Notes under the pieces: model-generated
What the model saw: only the letters and a program-made list of their open reading frames with translations
The model's database searches: none
What the model was told of the DNA's origin: nothing
Made by a program: the position numbers and the translations under genes
Part shown: positions 34,020 through 45,179 of the stretch, piece after piece
Layout: the number at the start of each line of letters is the position of its first letter
Numbering within the stretch: the stretch's first letter is position 1
Origin: Blasia pusilla
Taxonomy: Eukaryota > Marchantiophyta > Marchantiopsida > Blasiales
Direction: 5' to 3'
Assembly: GCA_050084515.1 (NCBI GenBank)
Contig: CM114275.1
Coordinates: forward strand, 7,998,001 to 8,062,000
Length of the DNA stretch: 64,000 nt

Positions 34020-35225
34020 CTTCTGTTTTGATTGAGGGGCATGTCCATGCAGAGGACACCCCCACGTCTGACACTTCTAGAAAAGGAGTGTTATGGTAGC
34101 CGCATCATTCCATGGAGGAGAGGTGCCGCTGTGGGCTCAAGTGAGGAGCTCCGAAGTTTATTTGATGAGCATGTACAGACAACGAGGAGTGAGGCGTTTG
34201 CAACAGAGCGTGACGGGTCAGAGGAACTCGAGATAGCCAGGAGTGCTACTTTGACCCCTTTGGACACCACACCGATTGTGTGGTGCATCCCAAAGGAGGA
34301 TATTCGCGTGTTGGATCTATTTGGGGGATCAACACTGGCTTAGCTACTGTTTTGCAGGAAAAGTGCGCGTGCAGCAGTACCTCTACCTTAAGATTGATAA
34401 TGTTGCGAGGCGCGCTTCACTTCACCATGTGGCGCAGTTATGCCTCTGATTTCCCGACTTTTTATCTGTGTCCGACATCCAAAGTTACTAGAGTTCCCTA
34501 CTGAGGGATATTTCATTGATGGGAATGTAGGACTTGGCGTGAGTAGGGACCATAGACTTGGTCATTGCTGGTTGGCCGTGTCAAGGCCAATCGAGTGCTG
34601 GATGACGTAGCGTGTTAGTTGACTATCGGTCTAGGTTGTTTTGGGAGATGATGCCGATCTTGCAACACTAACAGGAGCATCAGTCTCGTTCTCCAACATA
34701 CATTTTGGAGAATGTGCCAATTTTGGGCGATTCAAGGTCCCGCGTAGTGACGAGTGCACATAAGGTGCGCACATGGATTGGCTCGACAGTGTTGTTGGAT
34801 GCGGCGAGTGTAGGTTCATGAGCACATCGCCCGCGTCTTTGGTGGACCAACTTGGTGCCGCATGAGCTTTTGCGGAGGGCGTATGCAGGAGTGGAGCGTC
34901 CCTCAAATTTGTTGGTGGATTCTATTATGAATCTAGGTCATGGATCACAGTCAATGAGGCACGATGATCGACCGCCGTTGACTGTCGTCAACAGGATTTC
35001 CACGCCACGAGCAGCCTTTCCCACATTGGCGAGTTTTTCCGCTTCCTATGCATTCCAAGAGGCTTGACCTGGCTTGGTTTGGGATGATAAGGTATAGCGG
35101 TTGGTGGAGCCCAACGCTGATGAGCAAGAGCGAGCGATGGGATTCCCCATCGGAGTGACGGCAATACCATCACTCTCAGAGGCATCAAGATTATTGAATA
35201 TTGAGTTATAATCAAGCTCATGAGA
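34020..35225 (+). pseudogene. C5 cytosine DNA methyltransferase domain of gypsy D2
   Basis: A preceding segment reads SEELRSLFDEHVQTTRSEAF and PLDTTPIVWCIPKEDI. Motif I RVLDLFGG follows at 34308, with a one-base loss inside GGINTGLA. Motif IV is at about 34562-34590 (VIAGWPCQGQSSAG with a stop), and the late part VWWTNLVPHELLRRAYAGVERP, MRHDDRPPLTVVNRI leads to EPNADEQERAMGFPIGVT (35106-35160), fitting motif IX/X. The enzyme class transfers methyl from SAM to cytosine C5. The domain arrangement and PCQ/ENMP/HRxR motifs (clearest in D4) are closest in feel to DRM/DNMT3-like enzymes. Dead copy. Confidence 0.75.
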
Positions 35226-35272
35226 CACCTGAACTGCTATATTTGGTACTCATACAAAGTAGGGAAGCTTAA

Positions 35273-35582
35273 TGTTGGATAGTTAGTTAAGCGCGATTAG
35301 TTAATCATAGTTAGTCTAACTCGAGACTATGGTTAAGATTAGGGTTAGGGTTGCTTTTACATACCCTATATAATTGAGAAATGGACCAACCTCCACTCAT
35401 TCTCTCATTGCAAATTTTGTTCTCCATGGTGGTGTATGAGTGTAAGAGTCGTTTCGCACTAATTATGCTTCTTTCGCAGTTTTCTACAAACGTTATATCT
35501 TGGGTCAGACGATGGACTTGAACTGCTTGACATGGATTTTCAGCTTGGGAGTGGCTGAGCAGCGTCATTTGAGGATGTAACA
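35273..35582. mobile_element. Possible copia-like solo LTR, 310 bp
   Basis: TGTTGGATAGTTAG at the left and GATGTAACA at the right give TG...CA ends with a TGTT/AACA inverted tip. A TATATAA box lies near 35363 and two telomere-like GGTTAGG units near 35340. No target duplication is seen, so this is tentative. Confidence 0.4.
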
Positions 35583-36470
35583 GATCACAACTGTTGCGTT
35601 GGTGAGCCCCATATATAGCGAGACGGTTGAGGTAGTGGCTAGGCGAGACCCCAAGGAGATCGACACACCAGAGGTGATCGGGAGTGACACCCTCGGACTT
35701 CTTGGGATTTTTTGGAGGTATGCGAGGAGACGATAGCCACAGCATCGAGCATGGTTTTGGGTACCGCACATGGAGGAGATCAAAGTTTGCAGTTGGCTAC
35801 AGAGGAGCAGTTGAGTTTTATTGTCTGAAGCGGGGTTGCACCATAGCAACCACCAACACCAGTAGTGGAGAGTCCTACGGTAGTCACAATGGAGACTTGG
35901 GAGCCAAATATGGGCCCTATCTTGACGAGAGAAGAGCAACGCCAGATACATCAATTCTTGAGGAGTTATAGGAAGTGTTTTGCATTTTCGAGCTGGATAC
36001 CATCAATTGCCTATCAGATTGGAGGACAGGCAGAAGATGACATTTTGGGGCATCGATCCTCATGGGAAGGATTGCTTGTATTAGTGGCTATTCTTATCAT
36101 TTGGGTTAAAAAACGCCTCGGCTGAGTTTTAGAGGGTCATGGATAGGATCTTGGCACGTTTGGATTTTGCTAGGTCATATATTGATGACATCGTAGTCTT
36201 TAGCGCCACGGTTGAGGAGCATGAGCGACATCTAGAGGAGGTGTTTCCACGATTGCTGTTACATGGGCTGAAGCTACATCTAGGCAAGTGCAAGTTCTTC
36301 TACAACCAAATTGAGTACTGGGGTCATACGATATACCCAAGTGGCCTTGGTGTACAACAGATGAAGGTAGAGGCTATTTCACGCATTCCACGCCCTACAG
36401 ATATGAGTCGAGTTCGTGCATTCATGGGATTGGCAAACTTCAATCGACAATACATCAAGGTTTCAGTTTG
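35583..36470 (+). pseudogene. Reverse transcriptase of gypsy D2
   Basis: METWEPNMGPILTREEQRQI starts the Pol part, then YRKCFAFS; the fingers are deleted (about 350 bp compared with D4), and HQLPIRLED-like sequence follows in another frame. 36139-36471 is open: RILARLDFARSYIDDIVVFS has the catalytic YIDD, then KLHLGKCKFFYNQIEYWGHT. Confidence 0.85.
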
Positions 36471-36960
36471 ATTGCAAAGCCGCTAACCTTACTAACCAAG
36501 ATGGATCATGAGTGGCATTGGGGGCATGAGCAGGAGAGAGCATTTTTGCTGCTCAAGGATAGATTGACGTCCGCGCCCATATCGAGGAGACTGATCAAGG
36601 GGTGTCCTTTTCAGTTGCATATCGATTGGAGCATGTTAGGGCTTGGAGCCACGCTCACCCAACATGACGATGATGGTATAGAGTTCGTGGTGGCTTATAC
36701 TAGTCACTCTTCAGAGGCAAAGTATAGCTCGTATGAGGGTGAGTCCTTGGCTGTAGTATGGCTTCTCGCACATTTCAAGTGTTATCTATTTAACCCCTTT
36801 ACCATCATTACTGATCATCAGCCACTTAAGTGGTTGATGGATTCTGACAACCTTACAAGGAAGCTTGCGAGGTGGACTCTCTTGTTGCACAAGTATGATT
36901 TCCAGGTAGTGCATAGACCCACGACGCTCAACTAGGATACAAATGGTTTGAGCAGTAACC
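36471..36960 (+). pseudogene. RNase H of gypsy D2
   Basis: An open 155-codon frame: IAKPLTLLTKMDHEWHWGHE, LTSAPISRRLIKGCPFQLHI, DWSMLGLGATLTQHDDDG, SSYEGESLAVVWLLAHFKCY, TIITDHQPLKWLMDSDNLTR. This is the RT connection and RNase H. It ends at a stop where D4 continues with NQDAHGLSRNP. Confidence 0.85.
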
Positions 36961-37049
36961 CATGCCTGAGTGAGTGAGATGCGACTAGAGCTCGATGGCA
37001 TGGAGAGAGTGATGAGGAGTTGGTGCCACGATGGCATGCATGAGCCTAT

Positions 37050-38230
37050 TTGGGCTTGTTCGCTATGGAGAGTCACATTGCTGAGACTTTGATGGCGAGG
37101 TTTGATGGAGAGTCCTTAGATCCAGAGATTGGTGAGGAGATGATAGGTGGTCGAGATATTCATGAAAATGGAGTAGTCTTGGAGTACCTGCGCACTAGCA
37201 ACGTCGCGAGCAAAGTGGGTGCCAGAAAGCGAGATCGGATCCTACAATGAGCCAGACGGTTCCGGTAGGAGGGCACACATTTGTTGCGGGTTTGGGAGGA
37301 TGGTAGAGTATGTATTATGCTTCATCATAGAGAGAAATTTTGGTGCGTCATGCCCACGAGGAGTTGGGTCATTTTGGAGTGAAGTGGACGTCCAACTTGC
37401 TTCAGATACAGTATTGGTGGCGAGGCATGCAGACTAACGTTCAACAATTTATTGCCACGTGCATGTTTTGTGATCGGATGCGGGCATTGTTGAATGATCC
37501 GACTCCATAGTTGCATCCACTTCCAATCATGGGTTTAGGTTATAGATGGAGTTTGGATTTTTCAGGACCTTTACCTTTGACTCAGTGCCATAATCGTTAT
37601 ATGTTGGTGATGGTCGAGCATTTCTCGAAGTGGATAGAGTTGGTTGCATTGCCTGACAAAGTGAGTGATGGAGTAGCGTATGCCATCCTAGATCGAGTAT
37701 TGAGTCATTACAACGCACCAGTTGAGGTGTTGAAAGACCAGACCAGGGTATAGATTTTTGCGGGGAGTTTCAGGCCTTGTGTGATGACGCGCTAATTGAC
37801 CACCATACCACTTCGCGAGATCATCATGAGGCGGATGGACTAGCATAGAGGGTTGTGCACAAGGTGAACAGAGGATTGTGCAAGTATGTCTTGCACAGAG
37901 GTCATCTAAGAGATTGGGACCTCCACTTGCCATGGTTGGCGATGGGATACAAATTCAACATGCAGACATCCTTAGCGTCTTTCTCACCGTACTTGCTACT
38001 TTATGGCCGAGAGCCAGATTTACATGCGTTCATTCGTCGAGATGTTGGTGAGGTGTTGAACCTTGATGACCCTAATGTATGGATGCAAGCATGTTCTCGG
38101 AGGGCCAAGTTGTTTCTAAGAGTGATGCTCATGGCGTTTGAGAACTTTGCGATTGCGCATGATCGGGATACGTTGAGGTATGCGACTATTCGGGAAGGTG
38201 GTTATTGACCTACTATCCGGAGGTTTCATC
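37050..38230 (+). pseudogene. Integrase of gypsy D2
   Basis: The zinc-binding region is decayed (37340-37490: TCMFCDRMRA remains). The core starts HPLPIMGLGYRWSLDFSGPL, with the first Asp in WSLDFSG, continuing FSKWIELVALPDKVSDGV; the second Asp falls in EVLKDQT, the third region is broken by stops. 37855-38208 gives DWDLHLPWLAMGYKFNMQTS, LASFSPYLLLYGREPDLHAF. Confidence 0.8.
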
Positions 38231-38271
38231 AGAGAGACTATGTCTACTTGTAGTAGAAGGCACCTACGACG

Positions 38272-38598
38272 TTGGATGTGATTGCAGGGGGCACTATCTT
38301 GAGAGTGGGTAAGATTTTTCCATCTGACGTTCTCTCATTGGAGGGACGCAATGATATGGTTTGGAAGGACTATGTGCATAACTGTGCGCCATGTTACCTT
38401 CCGAACATTGATGGTAAAGTTGATCCAAGCATAGTAGTAGTTCCTACAGGCTTGCAATGTATGTTGTGTGGTTCTGCCCGGGATGTAGCCACTATGCTAG
38501 TATGTGATGGATGTTCGAGAGAATGGCATATGACATGTCTGACGCCTCCTCTCACTAGGGTTCTTCGGGGACGATGGATGTGTCCCAGATGTATATAG
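38272..38598 (+). CDS. C-terminal PHD finger of gypsy D2 polyprotein
   Basis: An open 108-codon end of Pol. TILRVGKIFPSDVLSLEGRN, DMVWKDYVHNCAPCYLP form an integrase C-terminal part, followed by a C4HC3 zinc finger: CMLC, then CDGC, then WHMTC, then WMCPRC. Spacing fits a PHD finger, a histone-tail reader. The same domain closes D4 (53011-53361). In chromoviruses this place is held by a chromodomain, so the PHD may guide integration (inference). The frame is intact here although upstream pol is broken. Confidence 0.85.
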   Translation: MDVIAGGTILRVGKIFPSDVLSLEGRNDMVWKDYVHNCAPCYLPNIDGKVDPSIVVVPTGLQCMLCGSARDVATMLVCDGCSREWHMTCLTPPLTRVLRGRWMCPRCI

Positions 38599-38780
38599 AG
38601 TAGGTAGTTCTAGATTCTGACTTATGTCTATGACGTGGATGACAAGAAGGCGACTAACGATGGGTCCACATGAGCACTTGACCTTTTTGCTCTTAGCGTC
38701 CGAGAGATGTATGTAATGGTAGGTAGGGATAGATGGCTATCTGGAGTTAGAGAGACCTAACCACAAACTAGGGGGACGAT

Positions 38781-39561
<781 letters not shown>

Positions 39562-39562
39562 T

Positions 39563-39703
39563 TGGAGATATTTTGGTACTTCTCATCTCGTTGTTTGAAT
39601 GCCATGAGTTAGCATGGGATCATGCGTGTTTATGTGTATGTTCGATGACAACGATGTATATTGTATAGAGATGTATGTTGTGTAGCGATGTGTATGCGTA
39701 CGA
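39563..39703 (+). repeat. Truncated second LTR start
   Basis: TTGGAGATATTTTGGTACTTC restarts directly after the D2 LTR and runs about 140 bp to GATGTGTATGCGTACG, then stops matching. Another such piece lies at 47205-47346. Confidence 0.8.
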
Positions 39704-40521
39704 AATCTTTCTTATTGATAAATTTACCCTTCTTTCATCGAGCTGCTTGTATTGAAGCTCCTATCTTTCTTATAATGTTACATGCTACTTTGTCATAAAA
39801 AAGCTAAAATATATCACACAACGGGTTCTTATTACAATCTTTGGGAATTATAGCCCAAAATTAGTCATATAGTTTAGTGAATAAGTGACTCACAATCATA
39901 GAGATCAAAGTTAATCAATGACTACACATCAATCTCAATACAACTTCTCTTAACTCTTAGTTTTAGATGAATGACTCAAGGGAGTTATATAATGACTCAC
40001 TCATTCTCTCAATGACTATTTAATGACTAGAATTTGAGTCATAACATCACATGTAGTCATTTAACAAAAGAATGTATTAGTGGAATGACTCGATCAGTAA
40101 TTACCCAAAATAACTTGAGTCATAAAATGGCTTTGAGTCATCCCATTAAGTCATGATACGACATAATCACAAATCAATAATTATTATAATTGAGTCACGA
40201 GTCATAAAAATAGCTTGTCATAATGATAATTTATCGCATTGTCCACATCAACAGGTGATGTGGATTTCCATGTAATTAATGTTATGTACAAGTGTCACAA
40301 ATTTTTTGTCGTTTGGTCCATATCACAAGTACGATTCAACCTGTCATGAGTCATTTGTGCATGACTAAGCATGAATGAATGACTCTAGTCAAATAAGCCA
40401 TTGTAAAATATGACTTTTCTTTTAAGAGTGTTGGAGTCATCAGTCATATTGAGTCATGGTTTGCATAATATGACTATAGTGAGTCATTTTTTCTAGTCAT
40501 ATAAAAACATTTCTTCTAGTG
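39704..40521. mobile_element. CACTA end with about 25 TGAGTCAT subterminal repeats
   Basis: The right end ACATTTCTTCTAGTG (40507-40521) is the reverse of a CACTA-type terminus (CACTAGAAGAAATG). Inside, ATGACTCA / TGAGTCAT and partial forms recur in both orientations from about 39886 to 40500, as expected for subterminal binding sites of CACTA elements. No left terminus and no ORF are visible. Confidence 0.65.
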
Positions 40522-40539
40522 AGCTCACTCCCCAACATA

Positions 40540-41181
40540 GGCAAGTACGTCCTTCAAGACTTGGGACAAAATTCCTTGATAGTTTTGGAACCTAAAATGA
40601 TGCTAGTTCGTGGTGGTCCCAATTTCCTAGTGGACCTCGAACAAGTCTCTAACTAGGACTCAATATTTAAATAAGGGGTCAAGGTCCAAGGTCAGTGTCC
40701 ATAACTGGCCCACTTGGACTTGGATTAGTGTCAAAATCCCAAAATCCAATCTCTAAATCTCTCTCGCGCCCTTGGTTCACCCACGTGGTTTCCAAGGTGG
40801 GGTTTAGATTCCAAACACCCTTGGAGACATCCCCCTTATATATAGCTCTAGAGATCCCCAACCCCTTCCTATGGTTAGGAAAGTCTTCTTTGGTCACTTC
40901 TTGTGGTTTTCAACCATCATTCTGATATCTTGGGGATAGTTTCTAGATCTGTGTCAACAGGTTTTTGTAGATTTTTAGTGTGTTGGAATTGTCTTCTCAA
41001 AAGCTTTCAAACGCCACCTTATTCATCCCAAACGCATACTGGGTCTAGCCATTACCATCTCAAACATGGAGAATCCCCAAATGATTTTTCAAGTCCCAAG
41101 CCACATTCTAGTTCCCTTCGTGCCCAACCTTTGTAGGACTTGGGGCTTTTCTCAAGTCCTACAAAGGTTGGGCACGAAGGG
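40540..41181 (-). repeat. LTR-like fragment related to the 29096-30098 solo LTR
   Basis: Reverse-complement matches include CCAAGTCTTGAAGGAC and a GCGTTTGAAAGCTTTTG stretch. A TATATATA box lies near 40836. It closes with a perfect 29-bp inverted repeat (41114-41142 and 41153-41181, 10-base loop). Confidence 0.55.
41114..41181. repeat. Perfect 29-bp inverted repeat
   Basis: Arms start CCCTTCGTGCCC and end GGGCACGAAGGG with loop GGGCTTTTCT. Possibly a fold-back formed at a transposon edge. Confidence 0.95.
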
Positions 41182-41400
41182 GTATACATGTGTGGGTAGA
41201 TTTTTTGTGTGTACAAACTCTAGGTGTCAACCAGTGTGCCCTTTGAGAGGGGTGGGAGAGAAAATGATTAATAGAAAAAAACTTGTAGGAATGGTAATAG
41301 TATGTATACTTGGAACGCACATATATACATACCAACACGAACGAATGCAAGGAGGGAGAATTAGACGGACGAAGTTATGAAGTGTTTGGGAACGGAATTC

Positions 41401-43213
41401 ATCGGAGGCTCGAAAGTGGCTTTACGCGTCACTCGCTAGCGGGCTACGAATTTAAGAGAAGACAACGAAAGTCAAACAAATATCATTAATATTAATCACA
41501 CGAACCAGCGACCACACGAATTTTATTACGTACGCATAAATGCAAAACATTAATCTACGATAAGCAGAAAATCACACAAACCAAAGAAACCTGCCCAACC
41601 TAAAACAAAACATACATATAGGGGACGGTAATTACACACACCCGATTTGAAAATATGAGATGATTAAATTTCGTATTGTATGCATGCTTAGGTCTCCAAA
41701 ACAACAATTGATACGGAGTTAACCGCTCTATGAACTAGACACCACCATCCAACTAAGTTTAGAAATGATTGTGTATCGCCTATGCCCTTTCGGCGCCCCT
41801 CCCAAGCTACGGAACCGGCGTATGTGACCGCATGTGTGGTGGCAGGTAGACCGGAGGTGGAGCGGAAAAGATGGACCCTGGAAGAGGACAGTTCGGGCAG
41901 CAATGCCAGATTTGCAGTCTTTGTTGATTAAGGTGACCGTGACAAGTGGCGGGCGATGCCGCTGAATCGCTGATCTTCGTCGAGGCACTGCGGCTGCAGA
42001 TCACACGACTATTTGCGGAGGCTGCGTTGCGGCGATGGTAGCTTTGACTGGACTGGGAGTGTCAGTCAGTGAGGTTGAAGACTAGGCTCACGAATGTGAT
42101 CGGTAATCGGCTTACGGCCTACTGTCAGTGGTCGGTAGGCTCCCGAATGCCTGCATTCATGTGTTTCCAGCGACCTATCATCACTCTACTGCGTAGGCCG
42201 GCTTTATCTACTCATGACCCTACCAACTGCCGCAATCCGCGATCGCCTGTGAACAGAATCGGGGCCCTGTACGGAGGGTGAGGTGAGTGATGCGGGGCCC
42301 CGGATGAAATGGCAAGGGTGGACCAAGATCCAACCGGAAGAAATTTCCTGCAGTGACGTTGGTGCATTCGTTCAAATCGGCTGCGGATTCTGAGGAAATT
42401 TTCAAAACGCCGGAGACGGAGTAGATGTAGAACAGTTTGGGATGCGAAGGGGGGGAGGGCTCCTCGCGAAGATCACAAACCTCCTCGGCTGATGAAAACA
42501 TTCAACTATCGGGAACGTTGTAAACAAGCTCGAAAGGTAGAATTTTCGAACTGTAACCAGACGATCGCGAAGTGAAGCTCGACCGCTATGGCGGCAGTGG
42601 TAGTAGCCAGGACACCATGAGGAAACATGAGGAAACAAGGCCTAAAAGAATAGAGACAATCCATCGGCATCTCAGAAAAATCTTCCAGAACGAGAGCTGA
42701 CGAATTTCTATTCCAAGTGTTCGTCATGTCTAACACCAAGTGTTTCTAACACAAAGTATTCGGAGCTGTCCAATTTCTACCACCAAGTGTCCGTCATTAC
42801 TTCTACAGTACTGTATGCCGACTGATATAGTGAGGAGAGCACATTGGTTTCTACTGATGCTTCTAGATTGAATGCTTCCAATTTCGAGACTTCCTCCCAT
42901 CTCCGATTGTAGTCCATGCCAGAACATAACCCGTTCCAGACAAGCTCCTCTTGCACATCGAAATAGTGATGCTGAAGGTTGCTCAGTTTGATTGTAATCT
43001 GGTTGGGAAGGCTCCACACGTCCGGTGGTGGTAATCTGGACTTGACTGTGAGTTGCTTTGATGAATGCCCGCAACAAATGCTGATTTCCCAGCTGTTTAC
43101 ATTGGACAGACTGATGCAAGATATGACGAAGTTGCGGGTACAACAAAAGAAAAGAGCGCACCCTTTCTGTCATGTCTCACATGTGACATTGAGCCGGAGC
43201 CGTCGACATGATT
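41401..43213. other. Host island: no recognisable gene
   Basis: Balanced base composition with many CpG and no transposon similarity that I can see. The part just left of 43213 is likely 3' UTR of the glyoxalase-like gene. No conserved frame found. Confidence 0.5.
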
Positions 43214-43609
43214 TCAATTCACACTCGCGTTACCTACGACACTCTTCTTGAGGTCTTCATTGAATCGCAATCGATTGCCGAAAGGGTCAGTCACCGTCAC
43301 CATTATAGCATTCCATGGAGCCATCTCAATTCCCGGTCGCATGTAGGGATATTCTTTGGCGTTGATCTCGTTGTGGAAGTTGGCGAGGCCGGTCACTCGG
43401 ATGAACACCGTCGATCCGGGGCAACAATCGCCGTGGTGCTCACTGAGATGAATGACGCACTTTCCTCTCGAGATCTGCATATAAATGGGGGTTTTCGGCT
43501 CGAATATGTGCTCCCAGTCGATTTTGAAGCCGAGAAACCCCACGTAAAACTCCTTTGCCTTCGGTAAATCGAAGATGCGCAGAATGGGGATTGTATCTAA
43601 GACCTCCAT
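43214..43609 (-). CDS. Glyoxalase/bleomycin-resistance superfamily protein
   Basis: An intact 131-aa frame from the ATG at 43607-43609, which starts MEVLDTIPILRIFDLPKAKE. The order is that of a single VOC-fold domain: FYVGFLGFKIDWEH, IYMQISRGKCVIHLSEHHGD, CCPGSTVFIRVTGL, YMRPGIEMAPWNAI, VTDPFGNRLRFNED. Bacterial and some plant homologues of about 120 aa share the RGxxxHLSEHHGDxCPG and DPFGNRxRFNE blocks. VOC proteins bind metal through His/Glu pairs; His of HLSEHH and the Glu of RFNE are good candidates. Substrate unknown. The frame stays open upstream to an ATG at 43777 (56 extra residues, hydrophobic then Ser-rich), so a longer form with a targeting peptide is possible. Unlike its surroundings the gene has no stops. 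The close bacterial look hints at an old horizontal transfer. Confidence 0.85.
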   Translation of the reverse strand: MEVLDTIPILRIFDLPKAKEFYVGFLGFKIDWEHIFEPKTPIYMQISRGKCVIHLSEHHGDCCPGSTVFIRVTGLANFHNEINAKEYPYMRPGIEMAPWNAIMVTVTDPFGNRLRFNEDLKKSVVGNASVN

Positions 43610-43799
43610 CGTCACCTGAGCCAATGGATCAAAGTAGGCATAGGGTGAGGAAGACTTCCACCATTGTTTCCAGTCTGAACGTGCCGTCCGTGGAAAGAGC
43701 ACGATACTATTCGAGGAGGGCAAATTGAACGAGAGGCAGACAGTTTCACTACAGACCAAACTCACGCAGAGCAACATGCGATAGTGGTGACGTTCCGTC

Positions 43800-45070
43800 A
43801 GATCTCACCCAGCAAAAGATTCGAGTCATGACAGAGTCCTTCGTCAAGAGATGTAAAATGAAGGGATGAATGTCGTAAGAGACACAGATGGAGCGTGATA
43901 AAACCTCACTGATAAGATAATCCATGTATACTCACAAGCTCTCATACAGCAACTAAACTTACACAGACCGGTGTCTGACGAGAACGTCGCCGCTGTTCAG
44001 CTCCTCCGAGGTACAAGTCTTCTCTGGCTAAAAGACAGTCCCCCTCCTGTCCGTTGCGACATTCTAAAGAGGAAATAGAAGCAGTTTGGATTGTAGATGC
44101 GACCCGTCTCGACTCGATTCTCTATCGACAAAACGAGATCCCGAGAGAGAGCACAAGTAGTTTGCTTGCAATCACGCTCTAATCGCATTGCGCATGAAAA
44201 TGCAGACCGCTTGGGATCTACAGAAGAAATTCATTGCCAGGAGAGACGGGTGCACCAAAACGCAATTCCTCATCGACATTGCACGGTCAGTCCACCAAAT
44301 CAACCAATACATCCAGAGAAAGGTTAGTCTCTAATGCTCGCGACCGCCGTAGAGCAGTAGCTGACGGTAGGAGCTACATGGCACATGATGAAAAGATGAA
44401 ACTCGAATCCGGGAAAGGAAATTGCAGGAATGAGACCTACCAAATAAAGCAAGCCAGAAGTCGATGCCAATGTGTTACTCCACCCGGTGGAAATTCCCGA
44501 GAGACAAGAACCTCCTTACGATCCGCGAGTCCGGTAAATTGTTCTGTGCGTGTGCGCAAAGAGCGCATTGGCGCAGGAGTCATACAAAGTGTGCGAGAGG
44601 ACCGTTCCCGCCGATTCGACAGACGTGAGTGTACATGGAGAAACGAGCCAATGAAATGCAGTAAATCAACGTACTTGGATCTGGTGAACCTCCGGGAGGC
44701 GAAGTTGAAAGCGTTCGGGGATGCCGACTCCACAGTGAACTAACACGCCCACAGAGTCGTCGGAACTTGTCACGCTGTAATTGCGTTTTGGAGGCTGATT
44801 GCCAATATCTGCAGGTCGTCTTCACTTGTCGCCAACCACTTCTGCTGTGAGGGGGGATTCAAGAGCGGCAGTTGTTGTACGTGAGTCCGCATACCGTTGG
44901 CCGTCCCTCGTCGAGAAATTCCGACACGAGCCAGTGTGGGAGCCTCGCACACACAGCAAATTCCCTCACTCCCCGCACGCTAAACCTCTCGTCTGGTGTT
45001 GCTTCCAGAAAAAAAGCAATGCTGTAGAGTGCGTTTCAGAAAAGAAAACAAAAGAGGTCTCGACATGTCT
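43800..45070. other. Upstream of the glyoxalase-like gene: no gene recognised
   Basis: CpG-rich DNA with a 169-codon plus frame (44234-44743) and a 98-codon minus frame (44437-44733) covering the same bases. Neither resembles a protein family. Likely promoter and leader of the minus-strand gene. Confidence 0.45.
45038..45053 (-). terminator. Pol III terminator of tRNA-Leu
   Basis: On the minus strand CTTTTG and further T runs follow 17 bases after the tRNA 3' end. Confidence 0.7.
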
Positions 45071-45151
45071 GTCAGAAGTGGGATTTGAACCCACGCCTCT
45101 CACGAGACCCGAACTTGAGTCGGGCGCCTTAGACCACTCGGCCATCCTGAC
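45071..45151 (-). tRNA. tRNA-Leu (anticodon CAA)
   Basis: 81 nt, no intron. The minus strand starts GTCAGGATGGCCGAGTGGTC and ends GGTTCAAATCCCACTTCTGAC. Acceptor GTCAGGA/TTCTGAC pairs allow a 7-bp stem; box A TGGCCGAGTGG and box B GGTTCAAATCC are canonical. The anticodon stem CCCGA/TCGGG encloses loop CTCAAGT, so the anticodon is CAA. The long variable arm (CTCGTGAGAG) marks a class II tRNA-Leu. No CCA encoded, as in nuclear genes. Confidence 0.97.
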
Positions 45152-45179
45152 ATCTTGGCAAAAATTCCTACTAAGTAAA

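Noticed and set aside
35335-35355. Telomere-like GGTTAGG repeats
   Set aside because: Only two units, inside a probable LTR insertion.
41114-41181. miRNA precursor
   Set aside because: A perfect 29-bp stem with a 10-base loop is short and unusually perfect for a plant precursor, and lies at the edge of LTR-like sequence.
44234-44743. 169-codon frame as a host gene
   Set aside because: Arg/Ser-rich with no family resemblance, overlapped by open minus frames in the same CpG-rich stretch; probably chance.
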